Shown in pieces: positions 1 through 5,054 of a DNA stretch of 6,048 nt (its first letter is position 1; each line of letters opens with the position of its first letter). The stretch spans positions 1-6,048 of the forward strand of contig JACCYY010000194.1 of assembly GCA_013696235.1 (NCBI GenBank). The letters run 5' to 3'. Under the pieces are notes generated by a model that did not search any database, had not been told where the DNA came from, and saw only the letters and a list, made by a program, of their open reading frames with translations. The DNA is from Sporichthyaceae bacterium (GTDB taxonomy: Bacteria > Actinomycetota > Actinomycetes > JACCYY01). Made by a program: the position numbers and the translations under genes.

Positions 1-305
1 AGGCCGCGCTCGAGGCGGTCCGCGCGCTCTCCGACAGCCCGCTCGTGGTGGTGAGCGACTCGACGTACGTCGTGAACTGCTTCCGTGACGGGTGGTGGCG
101 CGGCTGGCTCGCCCGTGGGTGGCGGACCTCGGCGAAGCAGCCGGTCGCCAACCGCGATCTCTGGGAGCCGCTGATCGAGGTCGTCGAGCGTCGCCGCGAC
201 GTGACCTTCCGCTGGGTGAAGGGCCACTCCGGCGACGCGATGAACGACCTGGTCGACCGCCTCGCGGTCCTGGAGACCGACGCGCAGCTGCGCGGTTCGG
301 GGTAG
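1..305 (+). CDS. rnhA: Ribonuclease HI, C-terminal part (5' end off the window)
   Basis: RNase HI cleaves the RNA strand of RNA-DNA hybrids in the cytoplasm. The reading frame is open from base 3 and gives 100 codons before a TAG at 303-305. Seen directly: VVVSDSTYVV, whose Asp (visible residue 19) matches the E. coli D70 position; a W-rich WWRGW stretch; KQPVANRDLW, the conserved basic/NxDLW segment; and WVKGHSGD followed by NDLVDRLA. The last pair carries the His (visible residue 75) and Asp (85) matching E. coli H124 and D134. The first Asp and the Glu of the catalytic set (D10, E48 in E. coli) lie upstream of the window. The D-to-H and H-to-D spacings (56 and 10) are close to the E. coli values, so this is a normal single-domain enzyme with a short tail after the last Asp. 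Assignment is secure; only completeness is unknown. Confidence 0.94.
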   Translation, partial: AALEAVRALSDSPLVVVSDSTYVVNCFRDGWWRGWLARGWRTSAKQPVANRDLWEPLIEVVERRRDVTFRWVKGHSGDAMNDLVDRLAVLETDAQLRGSG

Positions 306-312
306 CGGGCGA

Positions 313-330
313 GATCGGTCGACTCCGATC
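313..330 (+). terminator. Small perfect hairpin just after rnhA
   Basis: A 6-bp perfect inverted repeat (GATCGG, 313-318; CCGATC, 325-330) with a 6-nt loop begins 8 nt after the rnhA stop. No T-tract follows, which is common in high-GC actinomycetes but also means the terminator call is weak. It could equally be chance in a GC-rich spacer. Confidence 0.3.
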
Positions 331-369
331 GCACCAGTGGAACAACCTGCAAGGGACGACCGTTTCAGC

Positions 370-459
370 TGGTGTCGCGCCGGTTGGAGACCCCGGGCCC
401 CACCCCATAGCCGCCATGAGCGGCCACGCGCCGAGAGGCGTCCCGCCGGCGCGACACCA
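370..459 (+). other. Long inverted repeat forming a predicted multibranched stem in the phosphotransferase leader
   Basis: A 14-nt arm (TGGTGTCGCGCCGG, 370-383) is perfectly complementary to CCGGCGCGACACCA at 446-459. A G-U pair could extend it inward (384/445). The 62-nt interior holds two further hairpins: GCCGC/GCGGC at 410-414 and 420-424 with a CATGA loop, and CGCC/GGCG at 429-432 and 437-440 closed by a GAGA (GNRA-type) tetraloop. As RNA this would be a closed three-way-like junction ending 24 nt before the ATG at 484. It may be a cis-regulatory leader, a terminator of rnhA transcription, a small RNA, or a relic of a tiny inverted-repeat element. I cannot match it to a known riboswitch class. 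The rest of 306-483 shows no convincing ORF and no clear promoter. Confidence 0.45.
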
Positions 460-483
460 ACGTCGGAGCAGCCGTCCGGCACG

Positions 484-1149
484 ATGAGCGGCATGGACCT
501 CCCGTCGCTGCTCGCCCGCGGGCGCACCGCGCACGTGTTCGCGCTCGACGATGCTCGGGTGCTGCGGCGGTACGACGGCGACGAGGACGCGACCGCCGAG
601 GCAGACGTCATGGCGTACCTGTTCACGCACGGCTATCCGGTGCCGAAGGTCGAGTCTGCCAGCGGGCCGGACATCGTGATGGAACGCATCGACGGTCCGA
701 CAATGCTCGAGCTCCTTCTCGACGGCCGCCTGGAGCCGGCGGCCGCGGGCGTCACCCTCGGCGAGCTGCACACCCGCCTGCACGCGATCCCACCGGGACC
801 CGGCTGCCCACCAGCTGAGCGGATGCTCCACCTCGACCTGCACCCCGGCAACGTGATGGTCGGCTCACGCGGACCGATGGTGATCGACTGGTGCAACGCC
901 CGGAACGGTCTGCCGGACCTCGACATCGCGGTCTCCGCTCTCATCCTTGCCGAGGTCATCGCCGGCGGTCACCTGCCCGAGGCTGGCGCACACGAGATGC
1001 TGGTCCGCCTGCTCGCAACGGCTGGCGGCCGACCTGAGGACCAGCTCGATGAAGCGGTCCGGATGAGAGCTGCCGATCCCCATCTCGAACCGGGCGAGAT
1101 CGCGCTGCACGACCGAGCCGCCTTGATCGTGAGAGCCGCGCTGCTCTGA
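484..1149 (+). CDS. APH/choline-kinase family phosphotransferase (small-molecule kinase of unknown substrate)
   Basis: A 221-residue protein of the protein-kinase-like aminoglycoside phosphotransferase family, cytosolic and ATP-dependent; the substrate cannot be read from sequence. Visible features: an N-terminal strand segment (LARGRTAHVFALDDARVLRRY, about 10-30), Glu39 in TAEADVM, hinge-like IVMERIDGPTML (64-75), the Brenner-type catalytic loop HLDLHPGNVM (116-125, base Asp118 and metal ligand Asn123), and VIDWCN with the DFG-equivalent Asp135. At the usual ATP-binding lysine position I see arginines (VLRRY) rather than lysine. It is shorter than typical resistance enzymes (about 260-300 aa), and nothing marks it as a true resistance gene. 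The start is ambiguous: ATG 484 is preceded by a distant GGAG (465-468), and ATG 493 (MDLPS) is a possible alternative. In-frame sequence upstream to 337 does not look coding. It stands alone on the + strand, convergent with the hydrolase. Confidence 0.9.
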   Translation: MSGMDLPSLLARGRTAHVFALDDARVLRRYDGDEDATAEADVMAYLFTHGYPVPKVESASGPDIVMERIDGPTMLELLLDGRLEPAAAGVTLGELHTRLHAIPPGPGCPPAERMLHLDLHPGNVMVGSRGPMVIDWCNARNGLPDLDIAVSALILAEVIAGGHLPEAGAHEMLVRLLATAGGRPEDQLDEAVRMRAADPHLEPGEIALHDRAALIVRAALL

Positions 1150-1160
1150 GCCGGCGGCCG

Positions 1161-2036
1161 TCAGCGATCGAGGAAGTCGATCAGAGCGGTCGCGACCTCC
1201 TCCGGCGCTTCCTCGGCCAGGTAGTGGCCGGCGTCCACCGCGTGGCCGGTCACGTCGTCCGCCCAGCCGCGCCAGGTGTCGAGCACGTCGAACCACTCGC
1301 CGAGCTCGTCGCGGCCGGACCACAGGGCAAGCACCGGGCACTGGACCCGCCGGCCGGCAGCACGGTCGCCCTCGTCGATCTCGTCGTCGATCCCGGCTCC
1401 GGCCCGGTAGTCCTCGCACATCGCGTGGACGGTCTCCGGGTTCGCGACACAGCGCTCGTAGTCGGCCAGCGCAGCCGGGTCGAACCGCTCCCGGCGCTCG
1501 GTAAAGTAGTAGGCAGACGGCGCAGGGGTGATCACCCGCTCCGGCAGACCGTTCGGCATCGCCAGGAAGTACCAGTGGTACTCGATCAGCCCGAACCGCT
1601 TGCCCGACCGCTCGGCGAAGCGCCACATGTCGGCGGTCGGCACGATGTCGAGCACTGCCAGGCGCTCGACCCGTTCCGGGTGGTCGAGCGCGAGCCGGTA
1701 CGAGACCCGACCTCCGCGATCATGACCGACCACCCCGTACGAGTCGTGCCCCAGCTGCTCCATCAGTCCGACAAGGTCCCGGGCCATGGCTCGCTTCGAG
1801 TACGGCGCGTGGTCCTGGGTCGTGGGCGGCTTGCTCGACTCGCCGTACCCCCGCAGGTCGGGCAGGACGAGCGTGAACCGCTCCGCGAGCACCGGCGCGA
1901 CCCGGTGCCACATCACGTGGGTCTGAGGGTGCCCGTGCAGCAGCAGCAGCGGCGGTCCGCTGCCACCCGTGCGCACGCGGAGCGTCACGTCGCCGACGTC
2001 GACGTGCTCCAGCCTGAACCCCTCGAACATGGTCAT
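1161..2036 (-). CDS. Alpha/beta hydrolase, haloacetate (fluoroacetate) dehalogenase-like
   Basis: A cytosolic alpha/beta-hydrolase of 291 aa that would hydrolyse a small substrate through an Asp nucleophile. Numbering from ATG 2036: oxyanion region LLLLHGHPQTHVMWH (30-44), DLRGYGESSKP (60-70), nucleophile elbow GHDRGGR (104-110; Asp106 with Arg107 and Arg110), LDIVPT with Asp130, YHWYFLAMP (His154-Trp155), CEDYRAGA (Tyr210), and DAGHYLAEE with catalytic His271. Asp nucleophile, two Arg, a His-Trp pair and a Tyr are the residues that bind carboxylate and halide in fluoroacetate dehalogenases such as Rpa1163 and FAc-DEX FA1. That makes haloacetate dehalogenase the nearest function; many family members annotated this way have no proven substrate, and epoxide hydrolase is the alternative. 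A TTG (2039) and a second ATG (2030) are other possible starts. The Shine-Dalgarno is weak and the start lies 11 nt after the purQ stop, so it is probably translated from the purQ transcript. Confidence 0.93.
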   Translation of the reverse strand: MTMFEGFRLEHVDVGDVTLRVRTGGSGPPLLLLHGHPQTHVMWHRVAPVLAERFTLVLPDLRGYGESSKPPTTQDHAPYSKRAMARDLVGLMEQLGHDSYGVVGHDRGGRVSYRLALDHPERVERLAVLDIVPTADMWRFAERSGKRFGLIEYHWYFLAMPNGLPERVITPAPSAYYFTERRERFDPAALADYERCVANPETVHAMCEDYRAGAGIDDEIDEGDRAAGRRVQCPVLALWSGRDELGEWFDVLDTWRGWADDVTGHAVDAGHYLAEEAPEEVATALIDFLDR

Positions 2037-2047
2037 CAACCGGTCGC

Positions 2048-2722
2048 TCAGGCCGCTGCGACGAGGTGGGCGAGAACCGAGGTGAAGAACGCCAAGCCGT
2101 CAGTGCCGGGGCCGGTCAACGGGTCGATCGCGTGCTCGGGGTGCGGCATGAGGCCGACCACGTTGCCGGCTGCGCTCGCGATCCCGGCGATGTCGCGGTA
2201 CGACCCGTTCGGGTTGTCGCCGACGTAGCGGGCAACGACCCGGTCCTCGCCCTCCAGCTCGTCGAGCGTGCGCTGGTCTGCGACGAAACCGCCCTCTCCG
2301 TTCTTCAGCGGCACGACGATCTCCTGGCCGACGGTGTACGACGAGGTCCAGGCCGTCGACGAGCTCTCGACGCGCAGACGCTGGTCGCGGCAGACGAACT
2401 TGCGCTGATCGTTGCGGATCAGTGCCCCTGGCAGCAGGTGCGCCTCGCACAGCACCTGGAAACCGTTGCAGATGCCGAGCACCGGCATGCCCGTGCGGGC
2501 GCGATCGACGACAGTGGTCATGATCGGCGCGAACCGCGAGATCGCGCCGCAGCGCAGGTAGTCCCCGTACGAGAACCCGCCCGGCAAGATCACCGCGTCC
2601 ACACCGCCGAGGTCGGTGTCGCCGTGCCAGAGCGGGACGGCCTCGCCACCGGCGAACCGGACCGCCCGAAGCGCGTCCACGTCGTCGAGCGAGCCCGGAA
2701 ACGTCACGACGCCGAGGCGCAC
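2048..2722 (-). CDS. purQ: Phosphoribosylformylglycinamidine synthase, glutaminase subunit
   Basis: PurQ hydrolyses glutamine and supplies ammonia to the PurL/PurS complex that converts FGAR to FGAM in de novo purine synthesis. The protein is 224 aa, the usual size. Visible class I glutamine amidotransferase features: N-terminal [13 protein letters not shown] (2-14), [14 protein letters not shown] (46-59), nucleophile elbow GICNGFQ with Cys85, and PHPEHA with catalytic His194 and Glu196. The GTG at 2722 is chosen as start because GAGGAGG (2731-2737) sits 8 nt upstream. The GTG at 2728 is only 2 nt from that site, and the frame's long upstream extension is antisense or out-of-frame material within cysQ. 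It has its own promoter-like element (2754-2768) and is separated from cysQ by 121 nt. The hydrolase follows within 11 nt; purL, the usual partner, is not in the window. Confidence 0.97.
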   Translation of the reverse strand: MRLGVVTFPGSLDDVDALRAVRFAGGEAVPLWHGDTDLGGVDAVILPGGFSYGDYLRCGAISRFAPIMTTVVDRARTGMPVLGICNGFQVLCEAHLLPGALIRNDQRKFVCRDQRLRVESSSTAWTSSYTVGQEIVVPLKNGEGGFVADQRTLDELEGEDRVVARYVGDNPNGSYRDIAGIASAAGNVVGLMPHPEHAIDPLTGPGTDGLAFFTSVLAHLVAAA

Positions 2723-2730
2723 CGACACGC

Positions 2731-2737
2731 CCTCCTC
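2731..2737 (-). promoter_or_regulatory. Shine-Dalgarno fixing the purQ start
   Basis: GAGGAGG on the minus strand ends 8 nt before the GTG at 2722. Spacing to the earlier in-frame GTG at 2728 would be only 2 nt, so this site decides between the two. Confidence 0.75.
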
Positions 2738-2753
2738 GTAGGTCTGGGTGGAT

Positions 2754-2768
2754 CGCCAGCCTAACGAC
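2754..2768 (-). promoter_or_regulatory. Promoter-like element upstream of purQ (TAGGCT -10 core), copy 1
   Basis: On the minus strand the 15-mer GTCGTTAGGCTGGCG contains TAGGCT (2763-2758), a plausible actinobacterial sigma-70-type -10 (TANNNT). The core ends 36 nt before the purQ start, implying a leader of about 29 nt. The identical 15-mer lies the same distance before purS. No good TTGACA-like -35 is visible; ATGACC at a 15-nt spacing is the best and is poor. The duplicated sequence and position are the evidence for function; start-site mapping has not been seen. Confidence 0.6.
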
Positions 2769-2786
2769 CCGGCCGTGCGGTCATGG

Positions 2787-2811
2787 CGCGGGACCGAGCC
2801 GGCGGTCCGCG
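2787..2811 (-). terminator. Strong hairpin between cysQ and purQ
   Basis: A 6-bp perfect core (GGACCG 2791-2796, CGGTCC 2803-2808, 6-nt loop) is extended by three more pairs (2787-2789 with 2809-2811) past a one-base bulge, giving 9 bp, nearly all GC. It starts 32 nt beyond the cysQ stop and lies upstream of the purQ promoter-like element, the position expected of a terminator for purS-cysQ. There is no U-tract, so it may instead be a pausing or mRNA-stability structure. Confidence 0.4.
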
Positions 2812-2843
2812 GGCTACTCGGAAAGGATCGTTCCCGGCTCGAG

Positions 2844-3644
2844 CTACCCCGCCATGGGCGGGCGGGCCGAGCCGTACGCGACAAAGGCCGGGTTGTCGTG
2901 GCCGACCTTGCCGTAGCGCAGCGGATCGCCATCGACGGTGCACACGACGCCGCCCGCGGCCAGCACCACGGCATGGCCGGCGGCGGTGTCCCACTCCATC
3001 GTGCGGCCCATGCGCGGGTAGAGGTCGGCAGCACCCTCGGCGACGCGGCAGAACTTCAGCGAGCTGCCGGCTGACACCCGCTCCCGGACGGCGATGTCGG
3101 CAAGGAACCGTTCGGTGTCCTCGTCGCTGTGGCTGCGGCTGGTCAGCACGTCGAAACCGTCGTCAGGCACCGGCCGTACGGCGATCTGCGTCACCCCGTC
3201 GGCGTCGCGTCGCTCGGCGAGGCCGGGCGAGCCGACATACGTGACGTCGAGAGCCGGGAGGTGGACGACACCGAGGACCGGCACGCCGTCGTCGACGAGG
3301 GCGATGTTCACGGTGAACTCGCCGTTTCGCGAGATGAACTCCTTGGTGCCGTCCAGCGGGTCGACCAGCCAGAACGGTCCGCCCGAGACGTCGGGCACGT
3401 GACCGGCGGACACGGCCTCCTCGGCCAGGACCGGCACGCCCGGCGCGATCTCGGCCAGCCCCGCCAGGATCACCGCTTCGGCCCGGGTGTCGGCCTCGGT
3501 CACCGGCGAGCCGTCGACCTTGCGCGCGGCGTCGGCCTCGCCGCTGCCGTACACGTCGAGGATCTCCTCGCCGGCTCGGACGGCGAGCTCGACGAGCTCG
3601 TCGACCCTCGCCACCATCGCGCTCACCACGTTGGTCGTCGTCAC
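2844..3644 (-). CDS. cysQ: 3'(2'),5'-bisphosphate nucleotidase (CysQ-type, inositol monophosphatase superfamily)
   Basis: Predicted to remove the 3'-phosphate of 3'-phosphoadenosine 5'-phosphate (PAP) and related nucleotides, using Mg2+, in the cytosol; this clears a by-product of sulfate activation. At 266 aa it is family-sized. Motifs: [11 protein letters not shown] (42-52), metal-binding LAEE (Glu75-Glu76), [15 protein letters not shown] (92-106; Asp95, Asp98, Thr100), [18 protein letters not shown] (194-211), [11 protein letters not shown] (216-226, Asp219) and [10 protein letters not shown] (245-254). DGTKEFI and [13 protein letters not shown] fit CysQ better than inositol monophosphatase or HisN, although substrate range in this superfamily overlaps. 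The GTG start at 3644 overlaps the purS TGA as GTGA, and GGAGGA (3651-3656) lies 6 nt upstream, so translation is probably coupled to PurS. Its place between purS and purQ is the unusual point, since these two normally adjoin. Confidence 0.9.
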   Translation of the reverse strand: MTTTNVVSAMVARVDELVELAVRAGEEILDVYGSGEADAARKVDGSPVTEADTRAEAVILAGLAEIAPGVPVLAEEAVSAGHVPDVSGGPFWLVDPLDGTKEFISRNGEFTVNIALVDDGVPVLGVVHLPALDVTYVGSPGLAERRDADGVTQIAVRPVPDDGFDVLTSRSHSDEDTERFLADIAVRERVSAGSSLKFCRVAEGAADLYPRMGRTMEWDTAAGHAVVLAAGGVVCTVDGDPLRYGKVGHDNPAFVAYGSARPPMAG

Positions 3645-3889
3645 GCGCTCTCCTCCGCCCGGACCGCGAAGTCCTCGATCACCGGGTTGGCGAGGAGCAT
3701 CGACGCCATCTCTCGTACGCGGTCGAGCGCAGCGCCGTCGACCTCGCCGCCCAGCTCGATCTCGAACCGCTTGCCCTGGCGCACATCGGCCACCTCGAAC
3801 CCGAGCCGGCCCAGCGCCCCGCGAACGGCGACCCCCTGCGGGTCGAGGATCTCGGGCTTGGGCATGACCTCGACGACGACGCGCGGCAC
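3641..3889 (-). CDS. purS: Phosphoribosylformylglycinamidine synthase subunit PurS
   Basis: Small structural subunit that bridges PurQ and PurL in FGAM synthase and helps ammonia pass from the glutaminase to the synthetase site. The 82-aa length is standard. Visible hallmarks: RVVVEVMPKPEILDPQGVAV (3-22), a GFEVADVRQGKRFEIEL stretch (30-46), a central helix, and the C-terminal LLANPVIEDFAV. The GTG start at 3889 is supported by GAGGAG (3896-3901) 6 nt upstream. The stop overlaps the cysQ start by four bases (GTGA). A TAGGCT promoter-like element lies 36 nt upstream, which suggests purS begins a transcription unit separate from purC. Confidence 0.97.
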   Translation of the reverse strand: MPRVVVEVMPKPEILDPQGVAVRGALGRLGFEVADVRQGKRFEIELGGEVDGAALDRVREMASMLLANPVIEDFAVRAEESA

Positions 3890-3920
3890 GCAGGACTCCT
3901 CGGGCGGATCGGACGGTGCG

Positions 3921-3935
3921 CGCCAGCCTAACGAC
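3921..3935 (-). promoter_or_regulatory. Promoter-like element upstream of purS (TAGGCT -10 core), copy 2
   Basis: The same 15-mer as before purQ (GTCGTTAGGCTGGCG, minus strand) with TAGGCT at 3930-3925, again exactly 36 nt from the start codon. The flanks differ on both sides. No convincing -35 hexamer is seen at 16-18 nt (the sequence there is GC-rich), so the element could be an extended or activator-dependent promoter. Confidence 0.6.
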
Positions 3936-3953
3936 GCGCGGTGCTAGCGAGGC

Positions 3954-4070
3954 TCAGCGCCCTGGCGACATGACGGTGAGGCCGTGCTCCCTGGCCGCAG
4001 CAACCATTCGGAGGTCGTACGGGATCAATCCGTCGAGCCGATGGGGCGCCGGCCGGCCGTCGATGGCGCT
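3954..4070 (-). pseudogene. Coding remnant resembling the C-terminus of a PIN-domain protein
   Basis: Directly after the purC stop and in the same frame, 38 sense codons run to a TGA at 3956-3954 with no proper start or ribosome-binding site. The last part reads LDGLIPYDLRMVAAAREHGL and then TVMSPGR. From family knowledge, VapC-like PIN-domain toxins often end with a [hydrophobic]-x-YD-x-R-[hydrophobic]-x-AA-x-x-x-G-[hydrophobic]-x-V-x-x-PG pattern, where the Asp of YD is a late acidic residue of the active site. Third positions are GC-rich (roughly 80% by eye). The rest of such a gene is absent: purC occupies the upstream sequence. I infer a gene fossil; chance open frame in GC-rich DNA is the alternative. 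A possible hairpin (GCGCC 4046-4050, GGCGC 4065-4069, 14-nt loop) falls inside. Confidence 0.35.
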
Positions 4071-4916
4071 TCAGTCGAAGGTGATCCCGGTGATCCGCTC
4101 GTACGCCTCGACATATCGGGTGCGGGTGCGCTCGACGATCTCGGCCGGCAGCGGCGGCGGGGGCTCGCCGGTGGTGCGGTCCCAGCCGGCCTCGGGTGAG
4201 ATCAGCCAGTCCCGGACGTACTGCTTGTCGAACGACTCCTGCCCCCGTCCGGGCTGCCAGCCGACGACCGGCCAGAACCGTGACGAGTCGGGGGTGAGCA
4301 CCTCGTCTGCGAGCACGAGGGTGCCGTCCGGTCGAGTGCCGATCTCGATCTTAGTGTCGGCCAGGATGATCCCGCGATCGCGCGCGATCTCCTCCCCGCG
4401 CCCGTACACCTGCAGCGTGAGCTCCCGCAGCGTGGCAGCGACCTCCGAGCCCACGGCCACGACCACCTCGTCGAACGACACGTTCTGGTCGTGCGAGCCC
4501 TGCTCCGCCTTGGTCGCGGGGGTGAAGATCGGCTCCGCCAGGCGCGACCCGTCCTCGAGCCCGGCCGGCAGCTCGACACCGCAGATCGCCCCGTCGCGCC
4601 GGTAGTCGGTGAGCCCCGACCCGGCCAGGTAGCCGCGCGCGACGCACTCGACGGGGACCATCGCGAGCCGCTCGCACACCATCGCCCGACCCGCGAACTC
4701 CGCCGGCACGTCAGTGGAGATCACGTGGTTGGGCATGAGGTCGACCAGCTGGTCGAACCACCACAGCGACATCGCCGTCAGGATCCGGCCCTTGTCGGGG
4801 ATCGGGGTCGGCAGGACGACGTCGTACGCGGAGATCCGGTCGCTGGCCACGAGCAGCAGCCGGCCGTCGGGCAGGTCGTAGAGATCACGGACCTTGCCGC
4901 TGTAGACGGGACGCAT
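4071..4916 (-). CDS. purC: Phosphoribosylaminoimidazole-succinocarboxamide synthase (SAICAR synthetase)
   Basis: PurC joins CAIR and aspartate with ATP to give SAICAR, the substrate of PurB, in the cytosol. The protein is 281 aa, within the actinobacterial range. Motifs in order: YSGKVRDLYDL (5-15, nucleotide loop), VASDRISAYDVVLP (23-36), VECVARGYLAGSGL (89-102, signature), EPIFTPATKAEQGSHDQN (128-145), ILADTKIEIG (184-193), LADEVLTPDSSRFW (202-215) and SFDKQYVRDWL (228-238). The ATG at 4916 is well fixed because an in-frame TGA lies two codons upstream (TGA CCC ATG). The Shine-Dalgarno is weak (GGA about 8 nt before the start), and a hairpin and a direct repeat occupy the leader. No clear promoter is seen, so it is likely read through from purB and the small ORF. 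Confidence 0.98.
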   Translation of the reverse strand: MRPVYSGKVRDLYDLPDGRLLLVASDRISAYDVVLPTPIPDKGRILTAMSLWWFDQLVDLMPNHVISTDVPAEFAGRAMVCERLAMVPVECVARGYLAGSGLTDYRRDGAICGVELPAGLEDGSRLAEPIFTPATKAEQGSHDQNVSFDEVVVAVGSEVAATLRELTLQVYGRGEEIARDRGIILADTKIEIGTRPDGTLVLADEVLTPDSSRFWPVVGWQPGRGQESFDKQYVRDWLISPEAGWDRTTGEPPPPLPAEIVERTRTRYVEAYERITGITFD

Positions 4917-4917
4917 G

Positions 4918-4936
4918 GGTCAGGTCCGAGGTCAGG
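4918..4936 (-). repeat. Heptamer direct repeat next to the purC start
   Basis: CCTGACC (minus strand) occurs twice, at 4930-4936 and 4918-4924, 12 nt apart and ending one base before the purC ATG. The distal copy overlaps one arm of the leader hairpin. It may be a protein or RNA binding site or simply chance. Confidence 0.3.
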
Positions 4937-4966
4937 ACGCGCGGTGACGAACCGGCCCGGCGTCCT
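4934..4966 (-). promoter_or_regulatory. Hairpin in the purC leader
   Basis: AGGACGC (4934-4940) and GCGTCCT (4960-4966) form a 7-bp perfect stem, and an inner CGGT/ACCG stem (4942-4945, 4951-4954) closes a 5-nt loop, leaving a small asymmetric internal loop. It begins at the stop codon of the 29-aa ORF and ends 17 nt before the purC ATG. There is no U-tract. It could be a weak terminator or attenuator, or a structure modulating purC translation. Confidence 0.4.
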
Positions 4967-5054
4967 AGGGCTTCTGCGCCTGTCGCCGCTGCCACCACGC
5001 GTACGCCCGCTGCCCGAGCCACACCAGCACCATCCGACCGATCCAACGCCTCAC
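4965..5054 (-). CDS. Small Trp/Arg-rich protein overlapping the purB stop (29 aa, unknown)
   Basis: A GTG at 5054-5052 shares the GTGA overlap with the purB TGA, and 29 codons run to a TAG at 4967-4965. The ribosome-binding site is strong: GGAGGAG (5060-5066), inside the last purB codons, 5 nt before the GTG. The product begins MRRWIGRMVLVWLG and has four Trp (4, 12, 20, 21), six Arg and one Lys, with no acidic residue. It looks like a short hydrophobic helix (about 8-14) flanked by basic ends, so peripheral or single-pass membrane association is possible. I recognise no family. Coupling to purB and the good Shine-Dalgarno argue for translation, but the Glu-Glu codons of the PurB C-terminus (PEEIW) would create that motif anyway. 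ATG at codon 8 is an alternative start. Confidence 0.5.
   Translation of the reverse strand: MRRWIGRMVLVWLGQRAYAWWQRRQAQKP

Noticed and set aside
371..459. tRNA or tRNA-like gene (the stem ends in ACACCA)
   Set aside because: A 14-bp closing stem, no T-loop consensus (GGTTCGAATCC-like) and no anticodon arm.
370..459. Miniature inverted-repeat transposable element
   Set aside because: No target-site duplication is visible outside the arms, and only one copy is seen in the window. A genome-wide copy count would be needed to revive it.
337..483. N-terminal extension of the phosphotransferase from ATG 337
   Set aside because: The 49 extra residues are Arg/Pro/His-rich and unlike the family N-terminus, and they would include the strong inverted repeat at 370-459.
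1132..1147. AGAGC/GCTCT hairpin at the end of the phosphotransferase gene as a bidirectional terminator
   Set aside because: Only 5 bp, mostly within the coding sequence, with no T-tract on either side.
1224..2228. 334-codon open frame on the + strand opposite the hydrolase and the end of purQ
   Set aside because: Antisense shadow of two well-supported genes. The translation is His/Arg/Val-rich with no domain signature, as expected from the complement of GC-biased codons.
2723..3034. Upstream extension of the purQ reading frame into cysQ
   Set aside because: The extension is out of frame with cysQ, rich in Arg/Ser/Pro and lacks homology-like sequence. The conserved RLGVVTFPG start with a well-spaced GAGGAGG fixes the start at 2722.
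3129..3947. 272-codon + strand open frame opposite cysQ and purS
   Set aside because: Antisense to two genes with clear motifs. It crosses both gene boundaries and the promoter region without recognisable features.
3916..4605. 229-codon + strand open frame opposite purC
   Set aside because: Ser/Arg/Thr-rich low-complexity translation, fully explained by the complement of purC.
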